Origin: Bacteroidaceae bacterium
Lineage (GTDB): Bacteria > Bacteroidota > Bacteroidia > Bacteroidales > Bacteroidaceae
Assembly: GCA_017429945.1 (NCBI GenBank)
Contig: JAFRNY010000063.1
Coordinates: 1 to 64,000 of the forward strand
Reading direction: 5' to 3'
Length of the DNA: 64,000 bases
Shown here: positions 43,148-52,317 of the stretch, piece after piece
Layout of the letters: each line of letters opens with the position of its first letter
How positions within the stretch are numbered: the stretch's first letter is position 1
The notes under the pieces: model-generated
What the model was told of the DNA's origin: nothing
What the model saw: the letters and a program-made list of their open reading frames with translations, nothing else
The model's database searches: none
Position numbers and translations under genes: made by a program

Positions 43148-44221
43148 ATGGAAGAGAATAATAAAAATCAAAAGGTAATAGACCTTGGAGTGTTAGTTCG
43201 CAGGCTTTATGCTGACAAGAAATTGTTTGTGAAGCCATTGGGCATCGTATTTGTCCTGTCATGTGTATACATCTTCAGTCTTCCGCGATACTACCGTTCA
43301 GAAGTGAAGTTGGCACCAGAATTGGAGGGCTCTTTAGCCGATGGCGCCTTGGGCAACATAGCATCTTCATTTGGTATGGACTTAGGGGCTATGACAACAA
43401 GTGACGCAATCTCACCAGATTTATATCCAGAACTGTTGGGCACAAATGACTTCGTCACGTTACTTTTCCCAATAACCGTTGAGGATGCCAAAGGTGAGCT
43501 GAAAACGACTTACTACAATTATCTCGATAAGCATCAGAAGCATGCTTGGTGGGCTCCAATCCGCAGTTTCCTTTTGGGGTGGATGTCGAACAGCGGCGAT
43601 CCAAACGAGCCTTTAGCTGCGGGTGGTAAGGTAAAGGGTGATAACTCAATCGACCCTTTGAATCTGACCCGAAGACAAAACAAGATTGCATCATCTGTGA
43701 AGAATAAAATAACGTGTTCTGTTGATAGAAAAACGAATCTTGTGACAATCGGCGTTACTGATCAGGATAAGCGCATTTGCGCCATCGTAGCAGATTCGAT
43801 TCGCCTCTTGCTTCAAGAATTCATCATTGACTATCGTACGAAGAAGTCTCGTGTTGATGTAGACTATTTCCGTGCACTGACCACTGAAGCAAGAGCCGAA
43901 TACGAAGAAGCCAGCCGCCGTTATGCCAAGTTCGTTGATGCAAACCGTAATACGATATTGCAATCAGCTTTGACACATCGGGATGACCTTGAGAACGATA
44001 TGCAGATAAAGTTAAATAACTATACTGCATACAACACTCAGTTGCAGGCTGCTATAGCTAAACTCCAGCAGCGCACACCTTCATTCACGCTGCTTCAAGG
44101 TGCGGCCGTACCAGATAGACCGGCAGGTCCCAAACGCATGATTTTCGTAGCAATCATGATGATCCTGGCTACAATAGGTACCTCTCTTTATATTCTTCGT
44201 GACTTAATTTTCAATGAATAA
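43148..44221 (+). CDS. Chain-length determinant protein (Wzz)
   Basis: A 357-residue inner-membrane protein with two membrane segments (about 28-46 and 330-350) enclosing a periplasmic helical domain, the classical Wzz layout. There is no kinase domain; a separate autokinase lies at 58175. It sets polysaccharide chain length together with the Wzy polymerase next in line. From here to about 50960 the genes look AT-richer than flanking DNA, fitting horizontal exchange of capsule genes. Confidence 0.88.
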   Translation: MEENNKNQKVIDLGVLVRRLYADKKLFVKPLGIVFVLSCVYIFSLPRYYRSEVKLAPELEGSLADGALGNIASSFGMDLGAMTTSDAISPDLYPELLGTNDFVTLLFPITVEDAKGELKTTYYNYLDKHQKHAWWAPIRSFLLGWMSNSGDPNEPLAAGGKVKGDNSIDPLNLTRRQNKIASSVKNKITCSVDRKTNLVTIGVTDQDKRICAIVADSIRLLLQEFIIDYRTKKSRVDVDYFRALTTEARAEYEEASRRYAKFVDANRNTILQSALTHRDDLENDMQIKLNNYTAYNTQLQAAIAKLQQRTPSFTLLQGAAVPDRPAGPKRMIFVAIMMILATIGTSLYILRDLIFNE

Positions 44222-44252
44222 TAGTTTTATTAGGGAAAAGTAAAGTCATATA

Positions 44253-45302
44253 ATGGCGACAGTTATCTCTGTCATAATTCTTTTCTGTATCGTAGCTATA
44301 TTGCCGCTGATAGAGAAATATATGGGCAAGCTAAAACTCCCCATATATATTATCGTAGGCCTAATTATGATTCTTGTGGCTGGCTTCCGTGAGGTGGGAG
44401 CTGACCCCGACTCAAACAGCTATGATGAAGCCTATCGGAACTACTACTCAAGGTCCAGCGAATTCACAAAAGAACCCACGTTCATTTGGATGTCTGCAGC
44501 CTTGAATCAGGTTACGTCAGATGTCCATGCATTATTTTTGGCTTATGCATTCTTGGCAGTGGTGATGCATTTTGTAGCGTTCAGAAAGCTGTCCGAACTG
44601 TGGTTTTTACCCGTGCTGGTGTATGCGAGCTTTTATTTCGAGATGCACGAGATGATTCAGATAAGAACAGGGGTGCTTTCAGGCCTGTTTATGTTAGCCA
44701 TAAAACCTATGGCAGAACGACGATGGTTGACGGCATTACTACTCATTCTTATTGGTACAACATTTCATGTATCTGGTTTGGCCCTTCTTCCATTGCTTTT
44801 CTTGACAAATAAGCCTATGGGCAAGATGTCAAAGTGGATATGGGGTATGGTTATTCCTATCGGTTATATTGTTTATTTTATGGGGATGGCCGTTACCATG
44901 TATATTGACATTCCGTTTATTGGTGAAAAGTTAATGGAGTATCAAAGTGGTGATGAAAAGGGTCAGGGCATTGTCAATGTTTACGCATTTAACTATATCC
45001 AGCTGTTTTCAATCTTAGCATTCTACTATCTTTTGTATTTTTATGACACTGTAGCAGCTCACAACAAATATTTTCCTCTGATGATGAAGATTTTTGCTAT
45101 AGGCACTGCCATCTATGCAGGCTTCTCATTCTTCCCAGTTGTCGGCGACCGCATCGGTTATCAGATAAAGATGGTCAACATAATCCTTTATGCCAATATC
45201 TACTACACGTTGCGTCCAAAGTGGGCGGGTATACTGGCCGTCTTCTTAGTGTGCTGTGTGCATATGTATTATATCACTATCTATACCTTCTTCTGGACAT
45301 GA
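44253..45302 (+). CDS. EpsG-family polysaccharide polymerase (Wzy-like)
   Basis: A 349-residue integral membrane protein with roughly nine to ten hydrophobic segments. The EpsG-type N-terminal pattern GFREVGADPDSNSYDEAY in the first large loop is diagnostic for this polymerase group. It probably joins undecaprenyl-linked repeat units on the periplasmic face. Its stop overlaps the next gene's ATG (ATGA), so the two are coupled. Confidence 0.85.
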   Translation: MATVISVIILFCIVAILPLIEKYMGKLKLPIYIIVGLIMILVAGFREVGADPDSNSYDEAYRNYYSRSSEFTKEPTFIWMSAALNQVTSDVHALFLAYAFLAVVMHFVAFRKLSELWFLPVLVYASFYFEMHEMIQIRTGVLSGLFMLAIKPMAERRWLTALLLILIGTTFHVSGLALLPLLFLTNKPMGKMSKWIWGMVIPIGYIVYFMGMAVTMYIDIPFIGEKLMEYQSGDEKGQGIVNVYAFNYIQLFSILAFYYLLYFYDTVAAHNKYFPLMMKIFAIGTAIYAGFSFFPVVGDRIGYQIKMVNIILYANIYYTLRPKWAGILAVFLVCCVHMYYITIYTFFWT

Positions 45303-46867
45303 ACGGGGAAACATCAGTAGAAAAGAAATCTGTAGGTCATCGTGTGGCTTCAAACACGGTGCTACTATTCCTTCGGATGTTTATCCTGACGCTTATTAAT
45401 CTCTATGCCGTCAGGCTCCAAGTTCGAGGGCTGGGTGATGAGGACTATGGCATCTTCACTGCAATAGCTGGTGTCGTTATGACTGCAAGTGTGTTCAATA
45501 GCGTTCTTGCAGTAGCTCTCCAACGTTTTTTCTCCTTTTCCATGGGGCGGAATGAAGAGTCCAAGCTGCAGGATATTTACTCATGTAGCATAAACCTTGT
45601 TATATATGCTACAGTGGTGATCCTTCTTCTGTTGGAGACAATAGGTCTATGGCTGGTATATACAAAACTCTCAATTCCTGAACCGCGTTTCAGCACAGCT
45701 CTTGTTGTCTATCAGGTATCTGTGGTAATGCTGATATTGTCTTTCTTCCATGTTCCTTTCATGTCGGCCGTCTTTGCCCATGAGGATATGGGGGTGTATA
45801 CGCTCCTCTCAACGATAGAATGTCTTTTGAAATTTATTGCCGCTTATGTCATTGGCAATGTTCTCGTGGACCGTCTTGCACTCTATTCTTTTTGTATGAT
45901 GGGAACATCTCTGATTGTGTTCATCATGTATTTCGCTGTTGCTCATCATCGTTACCCAGAGTGCAGGTATCGTAAGCCTCGCGACAAAAAGTTATATAGA
46001 GAATTGCTGTCGTTTGCAGGCTGGTCGCTTCTCGGCACAGTTGCAAATATGTGTATCATTCAGGGTAATACCCTGTTGCTGAACATTTTCTTCGGATCGA
46101 TAGTGACTGCAGCTTTCGGTATATCTATTAATATTTATAATGCTTTCAACTCGCTATGCAACAGCATGGTGCTGGCTTTTCGTCCTCCAATGATCAAGGC
46201 TTATGCAGATCGGCAATATGACAATCTTTATACATTATTCTGTGCAAGCAATAAGTTCCTTATATATATGCTTGTAGCGATAGCTATACCTATAGTCGGA
46301 GAAATGGATACCATACTGTCTTTGTGGCTTGGAACCTATAGTCCTGAAACGCTAACCTTTGCTAGACTCACCATTCTCTACATCATTATCATCGCAATCC
46401 ACAATCCTATTACTATAATTATTCAGGCAACAGGACACATAAAACGTTACCATCTAACGGTCGAGACTTTCACACTCTTGTGTCTTCCATTAACCTGGCT
46501 CTTTTTCAGAGCAGGCTATCTTGCAGAATCTGCCTTTTATTCAATGGTAATAACTTGCGTCTTTGCCCATTTCATTCGCATTATTCTTCTCAGAAAAGAA
46601 TTTTCAGCATTTTCAATATCACAATATTTCTTGTCAATCATATTTCCTGCTTCAATTGTTGCAGTCATATCAGGCGCAACTTTCTTACTTACGATATATA
46701 AATTTGAACCTTCTGTTTTTAGAATGTTGTCTTCGTTCGCTTTCATTCCTATGCTGACGTTGTCGTTCGCTTATCTAGGTGGAACTACAGCGCATGAAAA
46801 GACCATTATACGCGAAATGGCAGCTCGACTTTTTTCGAAAGTAAAACGGTCAGTATCTCATAAGTAA
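45299..46867 (+). CDS. Polysaccharide flippase (Wzx, MATE/PST superfamily)
   Basis: A 522-residue protein with about twelve to fourteen membrane segments that flips lipid-linked repeat units across the inner membrane. The start MNGETSVEKKSVGHRVASNT leads into LQVRGLGDEDYGIFTAIAG, a typical Wzx first loop. The ATG at 45299 overlaps the upstream stop by four bases; the frame is open further upstream but lies inside the polymerase gene. Confidence 0.9.
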   Translation: MNGETSVEKKSVGHRVASNTVLLFLRMFILTLINLYAVRLQVRGLGDEDYGIFTAIAGVVMTASVFNSVLAVALQRFFSFSMGRNEESKLQDIYSCSINLVIYATVVILLLLETIGLWLVYTKLSIPEPRFSTALVVYQVSVVMLILSFFHVPFMSAVFAHEDMGVYTLLSTIECLLKFIAAYVIGNVLVDRLALYSFCMMGTSLIVFIMYFAVAHHRYPECRYRKPRDKKLYRELLSFAGWSLLGTVANMCIIQGNTLLLNIFFGSIVTAAFGISINIYNAFNSLCNSMVLAFRPPMIKAYADRQYDNLYTLFCASNKFLIYMLVAIAIPIVGEMDTILSLWLGTYSPETLTFARLTILYIIIIAIHNPITIIIQATGHIKRYHLTVETFTLLCLPLTWLFFRAGYLAESAFYSMVITCVFAHFIRIILLRKEFSAFSISQYFLSIIFPASIVAVISGATFLLTIYKFEPSVFRMLSSFAFIPMLTLSFAYLGGTTAHEKTIIREMAARLFSKVKRSVSHK

Positions 46868-46878
46868 AGATATACTCG

Positions 46879-48036
46879 ATGAACAACATAATCAAGCAAT
46901 TTAAAGCATTTTGTGTGCTCATGCTTACTCTCTTACCCTTGAGAGCCGAGATTCCAATAGTTGCTTTTGGAAGTATCCCTATAGAGCAGTCTACAGCTAA
47001 ACGGTTTGATGAATTCCGGGAAGCGGGTTTCGACATCAGTATTCACCCATTTTGGGGCTCATCAGTCAATGATATACTGCGCGTGCTGGATGAAGCCCAA
47101 AAAAGTGGCGTGCGCCTGCTTGTTGGTAGTAATCTGCTTTCCTCCGACTATTGGAAACTAATCTCTGCTATCAAGAATCATCCTGCGCTTTATGGCTATT
47201 ATCTTCGTGACGAGCCTATGCAAAGCGATATTGATGTGCTGTCTCGGGTGCATAATAACATTCGGGCTGCAGACCAGAGTCATATATGCTATCTCAACCT
47301 TTTGCCTAATTACGGCCTCTCGACTTCCTATGAGCAATATTTAAGATTGGCATCAGAGATGTCACTGTCGGTGATTTCTTTTGATCATTATCCTATAACC
47401 ACTTCAGGTATACGAACAACGTGGTATGAGAACCTTGAGCTGATACGACAGGAGAGTAAACGGACAAATACTCCGTTTTGGGCATTTGTGCTTTCAACGC
47501 CACACTATCATTATCCTCAGCCTACACTCGCATCTCTTAGACTCCAGATATATTCCAACCTGGCATATGGAGCAAGAGCCATACAGTACTTCACCTATTG
47601 GACACCTGAACCATACGATCGCTACGATTTCCATGATGGCCCCATTGATAATGCCGGAAACCGTACAAGGAACTATGACCTTGTAAGGAATATGAACTTG
47701 GAGTTGCGTAAAATACTTCCGCTTTTTGATAAAGCCAAGATATCCAGTGTATATCATATTGGAGATATACCCTATGGCACCAAAAGGATTAAACGAACGC
47801 CAGCGAATATAAGGAAAATAAAGATAGCTGGCGCACTGGGGGCCATAGTCTCAACAATGAATACTATAGATTATACTTATATGGTACTCGTGAACAAAGA
47901 TCTGAACAATACATTGAGAGTGGATATGAGTTTCCGTAAAGGCGTCGTGGAAATAACAAAAGATCTAACGGAGAGGGATGTCAAAGACGTATATTACGTC
48001 AGTCCGGGAGACTTGTTGATATTCAGATTGGCATGA
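46879..48036 (+). CDS. Exported TIM-barrel glycosidase-like protein
   Basis: A 385-residue protein with a signal peptide (1-23, LLPLRA). The body has the pattern of a clan GH-A TIM barrel: FGSIPIEQ near strand 1, LVGSNLL, and LYGYYLRDEPMQSD, where the Glu of DEP is a candidate acid/base. Next come ISFDHYPI and a late FTYWTPEPYDR. It most resembles GH42-like or uncharacterised barrels; the nucleophile is not certain. Inside a capsule cluster it may trim or release polysaccharide, as PslG or PelA do elsewhere. That role is inferred only. Confidence 0.65.
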   Translation: MNNIIKQFKAFCVLMLTLLPLRAEIPIVAFGSIPIEQSTAKRFDEFREAGFDISIHPFWGSSVNDILRVLDEAQKSGVRLLVGSNLLSSDYWKLISAIKNHPALYGYYLRDEPMQSDIDVLSRVHNNIRAADQSHICYLNLLPNYGLSTSYEQYLRLASEMSLSVISFDHYPITTSGIRTTWYENLELIRQESKRTNTPFWAFVLSTPHYHYPQPTLASLRLQIYSNLAYGARAIQYFTYWTPEPYDRYDFHDGPIDNAGNRTRNYDLVRNMNLELRKILPLFDKAKISSVYHIGDIPYGTKRIKRTPANIRKIKIAGALGAIVSTMNTIDYTYMVLVNKDLNNTLRVDMSFRKGVVEITKDLTERDVKDVYYVSPGDLLIFRLA

Positions 48037-48096
48037 AATATCATGCATTACTCAAAAAAGCGTCTTATTTATCCGCAAAGATTATGATTTTTTGAA

Positions 48097-48104
48097 TATC
48101 TTTG
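48097..48104 (+). promoter_or_regulatory. Internal -7 box before WbsX
   Basis: TATCTTTG matches TAnnTTTG, 45 bases upstream of the WbsX ATG, in a 112-base AT-rich gap. It suggests a second transcript within the capsule locus. Confidence 0.45.
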
Positions 48105-48148
48105 CACTCGAATAATTTAATCGTTTTAAGAATAATCAGATAAAAGCA

Positions 48149-49300
48149 ATGAAAGCAAGAATAATAGCAAACTATTTGCCTCAGTTTCACCCAATACCGG
48201 AAAATGATGTTTTCTGGGGACCTGGGTTTACCGAATGGACAAACGTGGCCAAGGCACGGCCGTTGTTTAGAGGACATTACCAACCACGCATTCCGGCAGA
48301 CCTGGGTTTTTACGATCTCCGTCTTCCTGAGACTCGGGAGCAACAAGCCGTGCTTGCACGTGAGGCCGGAGTTGAAGGGTTCTGCTATTGGCATTACTGG
48401 TTCGGGAACGGGCGCCGCCTACTGAATCGTCCTTTCGACGAGGTGGTTGCTAGTGGGAAACCCGACTTCCCGTTCTGTTTGGCTTGGGCAAACCACGATT
48501 GGAAAACTGCAACTTGGAAAAAGGGTATTAAGGATGGGATGATCGCCGAGCAACTTTATCTTGGCGAAGAAGATAATCGGCAACACTTTATGACGATGCT
48601 TCCAGCCTTTAAGGATAAACGTTACATCCGTGTTGACGGGAATCTTCTGTTCGTTATTTATGACCCTTATCGTTTCGTACACGTTGAGGATTTTTTGGCT
48701 TGTTGGCGTCGGCTTGCACGTGAGCACGGACTTGGTGATTTCCATTTCGTGGCGATGTGTAACTCAACAAATACTAGGGTACGCCTTGCAGAGGGTGGGG
48801 TAGGTCAAGGGCGTGTGTTGCCTGATTTAAAGAGCAGTGCCAAGGTCTATCAGGGGTTCCTTGATATGGGTTTTGATGCTGTTAACTCCTTTGGCAAGTC
48901 CAGGGCAGAGATGCTGGTTTCAGGAACTTATAAACGGGCTTTGCTGTTTAAGCTTCATGAGCATTTCTCATTTCTTCCAGCTTTGAAGTATGACTACGCC
49001 AAAGTGACGCCATTCTTCTTTGCTCCTGAGGATGCCTGGGAAAACGTGTACCCTTCTATAATGCCATGTTGGGATCGTACTCCACGGACAGGGGATCAAG
49101 AGGGCGTTTATATTAATTCTACTCCAGACAATTTCCGTCGTCATATAGAAGATGCATTAAGAGTAATAGGGAACAAGTCCGAACAACATCGTATCCTATT
49201 CCTGCGCTCATGGAATGAATGGGCCGAGGGAAACTATGTTGAGCCTGATGAGAAATATGGTCACGGCTTCCTTGATGCTCTTCGCGATGCGATCGTATAG
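48149..49300 (+). CDS. WbsX-family glycosyltransferase (GH99-like domain)
   Basis: A 383-residue cytoplasmic protein of the WbsX family, which carries a GH99-like barrel and is common in O-antigen/capsule loci. Family hallmarks are clear: ANYLPQFHPIPENDVFWG, GFTEWTNVAKARPLF, GFCYWHYWF and SWNEWAEGNYVEPD near the C-terminus. It is generally annotated as a glycosyltransferase, but the reaction is not well established. The glycosyltransferase-like gene follows after 27 bases. Confidence 0.9.
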   Translation: MKARIIANYLPQFHPIPENDVFWGPGFTEWTNVAKARPLFRGHYQPRIPADLGFYDLRLPETREQQAVLAREAGVEGFCYWHYWFGNGRRLLNRPFDEVVASGKPDFPFCLAWANHDWKTATWKKGIKDGMIAEQLYLGEEDNRQHFMTMLPAFKDKRYIRVDGNLLFVIYDPYRFVHVEDFLACWRRLAREHGLGDFHFVAMCNSTNTRVRLAEGGVGQGRVLPDLKSSAKVYQGFLDMGFDAVNSFGKSRAEMLVSGTYKRALLFKLHEHFSFLPALKYDYAKVTPFFFAPEDAWENVYPSIMPCWDRTPRTGDQEGVYINSTPDNFRRHIEDALRVIGNKSEQHRILFLRSWNEWAEGNYVEPDEKYGHGFLDALRDAIV

Positions 49301-49327
49301 TTCTCAGCATATTAATTAATTATCTTT

Positions 49328-50251
49328 ATGTATAGTGTTCCAATTCTTTTTATAATATTCAATCGCAAGGAAGTAGCCTTGCGCTCGTTTGAGAGTATAA
49401 GGTTGGTGAAGCCTGCTAAGTTATATATAGCTGGCGACGGGCCTCGGAATAATGTTGAGGGTGAGTCCAAATGCGTAGAGGAAACTCGTCAAGCCGTATT
49501 GGACAGAGTGGATTGGGATTGTGAATTACGTACTCTGTTCCAGCCTCTTAATCTTGGATGTGGGAAGGGCGTGTTCACGGCAATCGACTGGCTTTTTAAG
49601 AATGAGGATACAGGAATTATCATTGAGGACGATTGCGTACTTCAGCACTCATTCTATAGGTTCGCAGAAGAACTCTTGGAGAGATACAGTCATGATGAGC
49701 GCATAGGTATGATAGATGCTGCAAACTATCAAGCTGAGATACCGATACCTGATTCATATGGTTTCAGCCGATACAAATCAACAAATGGTTGGGCCTCGTG
49801 GCGCAGGGCATGGCAGCTGATGGACTTGAATATGGATTGGCGTAAAACAGCTTATGCAGGTTCGATTATTGCAAACATGGGTTATAGATCAAAGGATATA
49901 AAGTATTGGAAATACCGCATCAAGGCAATCGACCACAATGCTGTCTCTGCTTGGGATTGGCAATGGTATTTCACTATGGCCGCTCACAACATGCTTGGTA
50001 TATACCCATCGTGCAGCTTGCAAACGAATATAGGCTTTGGTAATGCAGCAACACATACGACAGACATCTTCGTTCCTAAATATTACGAAACCCACTCTGA
50101 GATGGAGTTTCCACTTCGTCATCCTAAATATGTCGTACCGTTTGAGCCTTTTGAACTGAGGTCATACAATCGTAAAAACACAATCTATACAAACCTCATA
50201 AAATACATTCCTTTCTCCGTTAAGAGATTTTTAAAGAAGATAATACGTTAA
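49328..50251 (+). CDS. GT-A fold glycosyltransferase
   Basis: A 307-residue nucleotide-sugar transferase-like protein. The N-terminus VPILFIIFNRKEVALRSFES is the usual donor-binding start of HlpA/GT2-like enzymes. The metal-binding region reads IIIEDDCVL, and SWDWQWYF is conserved in this group. It lacks membrane segments until a basic amphipathic C-terminus. Sugar donor and acceptor are unknown. It is 10 bases upstream of licD. Confidence 0.82.
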   Translation: MYSVPILFIIFNRKEVALRSFESIRLVKPAKLYIAGDGPRNNVEGESKCVEETRQAVLDRVDWDCELRTLFQPLNLGCGKGVFTAIDWLFKNEDTGIIIEDDCVLQHSFYRFAEELLERYSHDERIGMIDAANYQAEIPIPDSYGFSRYKSTNGWASWRRAWQLMDLNMDWRKTAYAGSIIANMGYRSKDIKYWKYRIKAIDHNAVSAWDWQWYFTMAAHNMLGIYPSCSLQTNIGFGNAATHTTDIFVPKYYETHSEMEFPLRHPKYVVPFEPFELRSYNRKNTIYTNLIKYIPFSVKRFLKKIIR

Positions 50252-50261
50252 CGATAGTCTA

Positions 50262-50963
50262 ATGAAGCAGAAAATAAATACTCCCCAAGGAGTCTACACA
50301 TACACTTTCCATCCGCTTTTTGCTGGTATAAAACCTATTGATAAGGCAATCGCTCGAGAAAACCTATTCATCTTAAAGGATGTGTGCGATGAGGCCAATC
50401 TGAAGTTTATACTCTTTTATGGTACCTTACTCGGAGCTGTGCGCGAAAAAGACTTCATAACTCACGACGAGGACATAGACATAGTTATGCGAAAGGAGGA
50501 TAAAGATGCTTTCCTTTCAATGTTGTTCCGATTACGAGAACTAGGTTTTGAGGTAGCACGTGAAGATGAAAGAGGTATACTTTCCATAATTCGCAAGGGA
50601 GAGTACATAGATATTTACTGGTATGAAACATATCTTCCAGACCAGAGACTGAAGTTCTGCAGCCGCAACATCTGCAAGCGTGATTACATAGACGATCTTA
50701 CTCAGCTTGAATTTCATGGAAGACCATTTTACGTTCCACGAGAGTATGTGGCCTTCCTCGAATACTATTATGGCAAGAACTGGCAGACACCTGTCAAGCA
50801 GTTTGATTTTAAGATGTCGAAGTGGAAACTATGCAAACTCTATGTCTTGGCTTACCTAAAGTTGCTCTTACCGAAATGGATGATAGGTCGCGCTCTTAAC
50901 GGCAAGACCGAACGCGAGCGGGCTGTATGGTTAAATCATCTTTATGAGGTGGAAACCTTTTGA
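50262..50963 (+). CDS. LicD-family phosphotransferase
   Basis: A 233-residue nucleotidyltransferase-fold enzyme of the LicD family, which moves phosphocholine, glycerol/ribitol phosphate or similar from a CDP carrier to a sugar. The motif FYGTLLGAVREKDFITHDED (about 49-68) contains the catalytic Asp-Glu-Asp cluster, followed by IDIVM. It is convergent with a TagD-like cytidylyltransferase (50971-51369) separated by only 7 bases, which would make the CDP-linked donor. Together they suggest a phosphorylated polyol or choline on the polysaccharide. Confidence 0.88.
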   Translation: MKQKINTPQGVYTYTFHPLFAGIKPIDKAIARENLFILKDVCDEANLKFILFYGTLLGAVREKDFITHDEDIDIVMRKEDKDAFLSMLFRLRELGFEVAREDERGILSIIRKGEYIDIYWYETYLPDQRLKFCSRNICKRDYIDDLTQLEFHGRPFYVPREYVAFLEYYYGKNWQTPVKQFDFKMSKWKLCKLYVLAYLKLLLPKWMIGRALNGKTERERAVWLNHLYEVETF

Positions 50964-50970
50964 GTCCTCA

Positions 50971-51369
50971 TCAGTTTATGCCTTCTCGCAGTTGCGTCGA
51001 TGAGATACCTTCAGTTCGAGGAAGAGTAACAACTTCACGTCCGTTCTCGTGACACCAACGCATGGCGGCTTGAAAGCCTGGGTGTTGTTGGTCTGGCCCT
51101 ACAGCAAAGATGTCGAAGTCCACTTTGCGGACAATGCTGTCAACATCCTTATAAAGCACAACCTCATCGACATACCGCACAGAACTTACCATGTAAACTC
51201 GTTCTTCTGTAGAGTAGACCATTTTAGCATTAGGTTTATACTTGAGCACGTAGTCACCATCCTGAACTGCCACAATTAGGTGGTCGCCTAATGCCCGAGC
51301 ACGCTCAAACAGTTTAACATGGCCGATGTGTAATACGTCGTATACACCTACGGTAAAAACTTTTTTCAT
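50971..51369 (-). CDS. Cytidylyltransferase-like protein (TagD type)
   Basis: A 132-residue nucleotidyltransferase with the HxGH signature GVYDVLHIGHVKLFERA (about 8-24) and ISSTQLR near the end. Members make CDP-glycerol, CDP-ethanolamine-like or ADP-linked products. Convergence with licD argues for a CDP-activated donor for polysaccharide decoration, but glycero-manno-heptose adenylyltransferase-like roles cannot be excluded. It is co-directional with the GT2 gene upstream (9 bases between). Confidence 0.83.
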   Translation of the reverse strand: MKKVFTVGVYDVLHIGHVKLFERARALGDHLIVAVQDGDYVLKYKPNAKMVYSTEERVYMVSSVRYVDEVVLYKDVDSIVRKVDFDIFAVGPDQQHPGFQAAMRWCHENGREVVTLPRTEGISSTQLREGIN

Positions 51370-51378
51370 TATATTTTA

Positions 51379-52146
51379 TTAAAGTTTTAGTTCAAAAATC
51401 TTATAGGCAAATTTCAGACTGATCATCAGCGCGTTGGTGTAGATGCCGTTCTCGCGGCAGGCACGGACGTCGTCTTGGATTAGTTGCAGGCGACTGTGGA
51501 CGTTGCGGGTGCTGAGACCGCCGGTGCGCATCGTCACGAAATCGAGCGGCTGATACTTTGCTTTAATCTTGTGTACGCAGAAGAGGCGCACCATCATCTC
51601 GTAGTCGGAGCCTATCTTGTAGTCGGTCTTGTAGAGGCCGGCGCGCTCGAAGACTTCGCGGCGGGCGTAGAACGAGGGGTGTGCGGGCATGAAACCGAAG
51701 CGCAGCCAGCGTGGGCTGAAGCGTTTTGAGGAATAGTAGCGTATGCATTTGTCGGGCTGTCCTTCGCGAATGAAGTGTATGTCGCCGTAAGTCGCGTCGA
51801 TGCTTTCGTCGTCGAAGACTTTGACCATTTGCTCGATTACGGTGTTGGAGGTGAAATAGTCGTCGCTGTTCAGGATGCCTACGACGTCGCCCGTGGCCAT
51901 CGTGATGCCTTTGTTCATGGCGTCGTAGATGCCGCCGTCTTTTTCTGAGAGCCATCGCATGCGGCCGCCGAACTTAGGCTCGAACTGGCGCAGTATGTCC
52001 ACGGTGCCGTCGGTCGACTGGCCGTCGACGATGATGTATTCTATGTTCGCGTAGCTTTGTGCCAGCACCGACGCAATGGTATCGGCAATGGTCGAGGCAC
52101 TATTGTAGGCTACGGTGATTATGCTTACTTTGATGTCTGTTGGCAT
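51379..52146 (-). CDS. Family 2 glycosyltransferase
   Basis: A 255-residue GT2 enzyme. The donor-binding start KVSIITVAYNSAS, the YIIVDGQSTDGT strand and the metal motif in LNSDDYF are all present; the C-terminal third includes GSDYEMMVRLF. ATG at 52146 is chosen over the upstream ATG at 52167, because a perfect -7 box at 52165-52172 overlaps the latter. It precedes the cytidylyltransferase in a short reverse pair opposed to the main capsule transcript. Confidence 0.9.
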   Translation of the reverse strand: MPTDIKVSIITVAYNSASTIADTIASVLAQSYANIEYIIVDGQSTDGTVDILRQFEPKFGGRMRWLSEKDGGIYDAMNKGITMATGDVVGILNSDDYFTSNTVIEQMVKVFDDESIDATYGDIHFIREGQPDKCIRYYSSKRFSPRWLRFGFMPAHPSFYARREVFERAGLYKTDYKIGSDYEMMVRLFCVHKIKAKYQPLDFVTMRTGGLSTRNVHSRLQLIQDDVRACRENGIYTNALMISLKFAYKIFELKL

Positions 52147-52164
52147 TGTTGACTTTCGTTTGTG

Positions 52165-52172
52165 CAAAGATA
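52165..52172 (-). promoter_or_regulatory. -7 box of the GT2 gene
   Basis: The minus strand reads TATCTTTG. It overlaps an in-frame upstream ATG, which decides the start codon of the GT2 gene in favour of 52146. Confidence 0.6.
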
Positions 52173-52317
52173 AGAATTAATCGTGCCAAATCCTTCTCTC
52201 GCACTAAGAAAATAAGAGAATATGCAATATATGAAAAAATCTTTTGCTTTCACATAATAAATCGCGTCTTCATACGTTTATTAAAAGAGTAACCTCATAT
52301 CCGTTAACCTATCCGAC

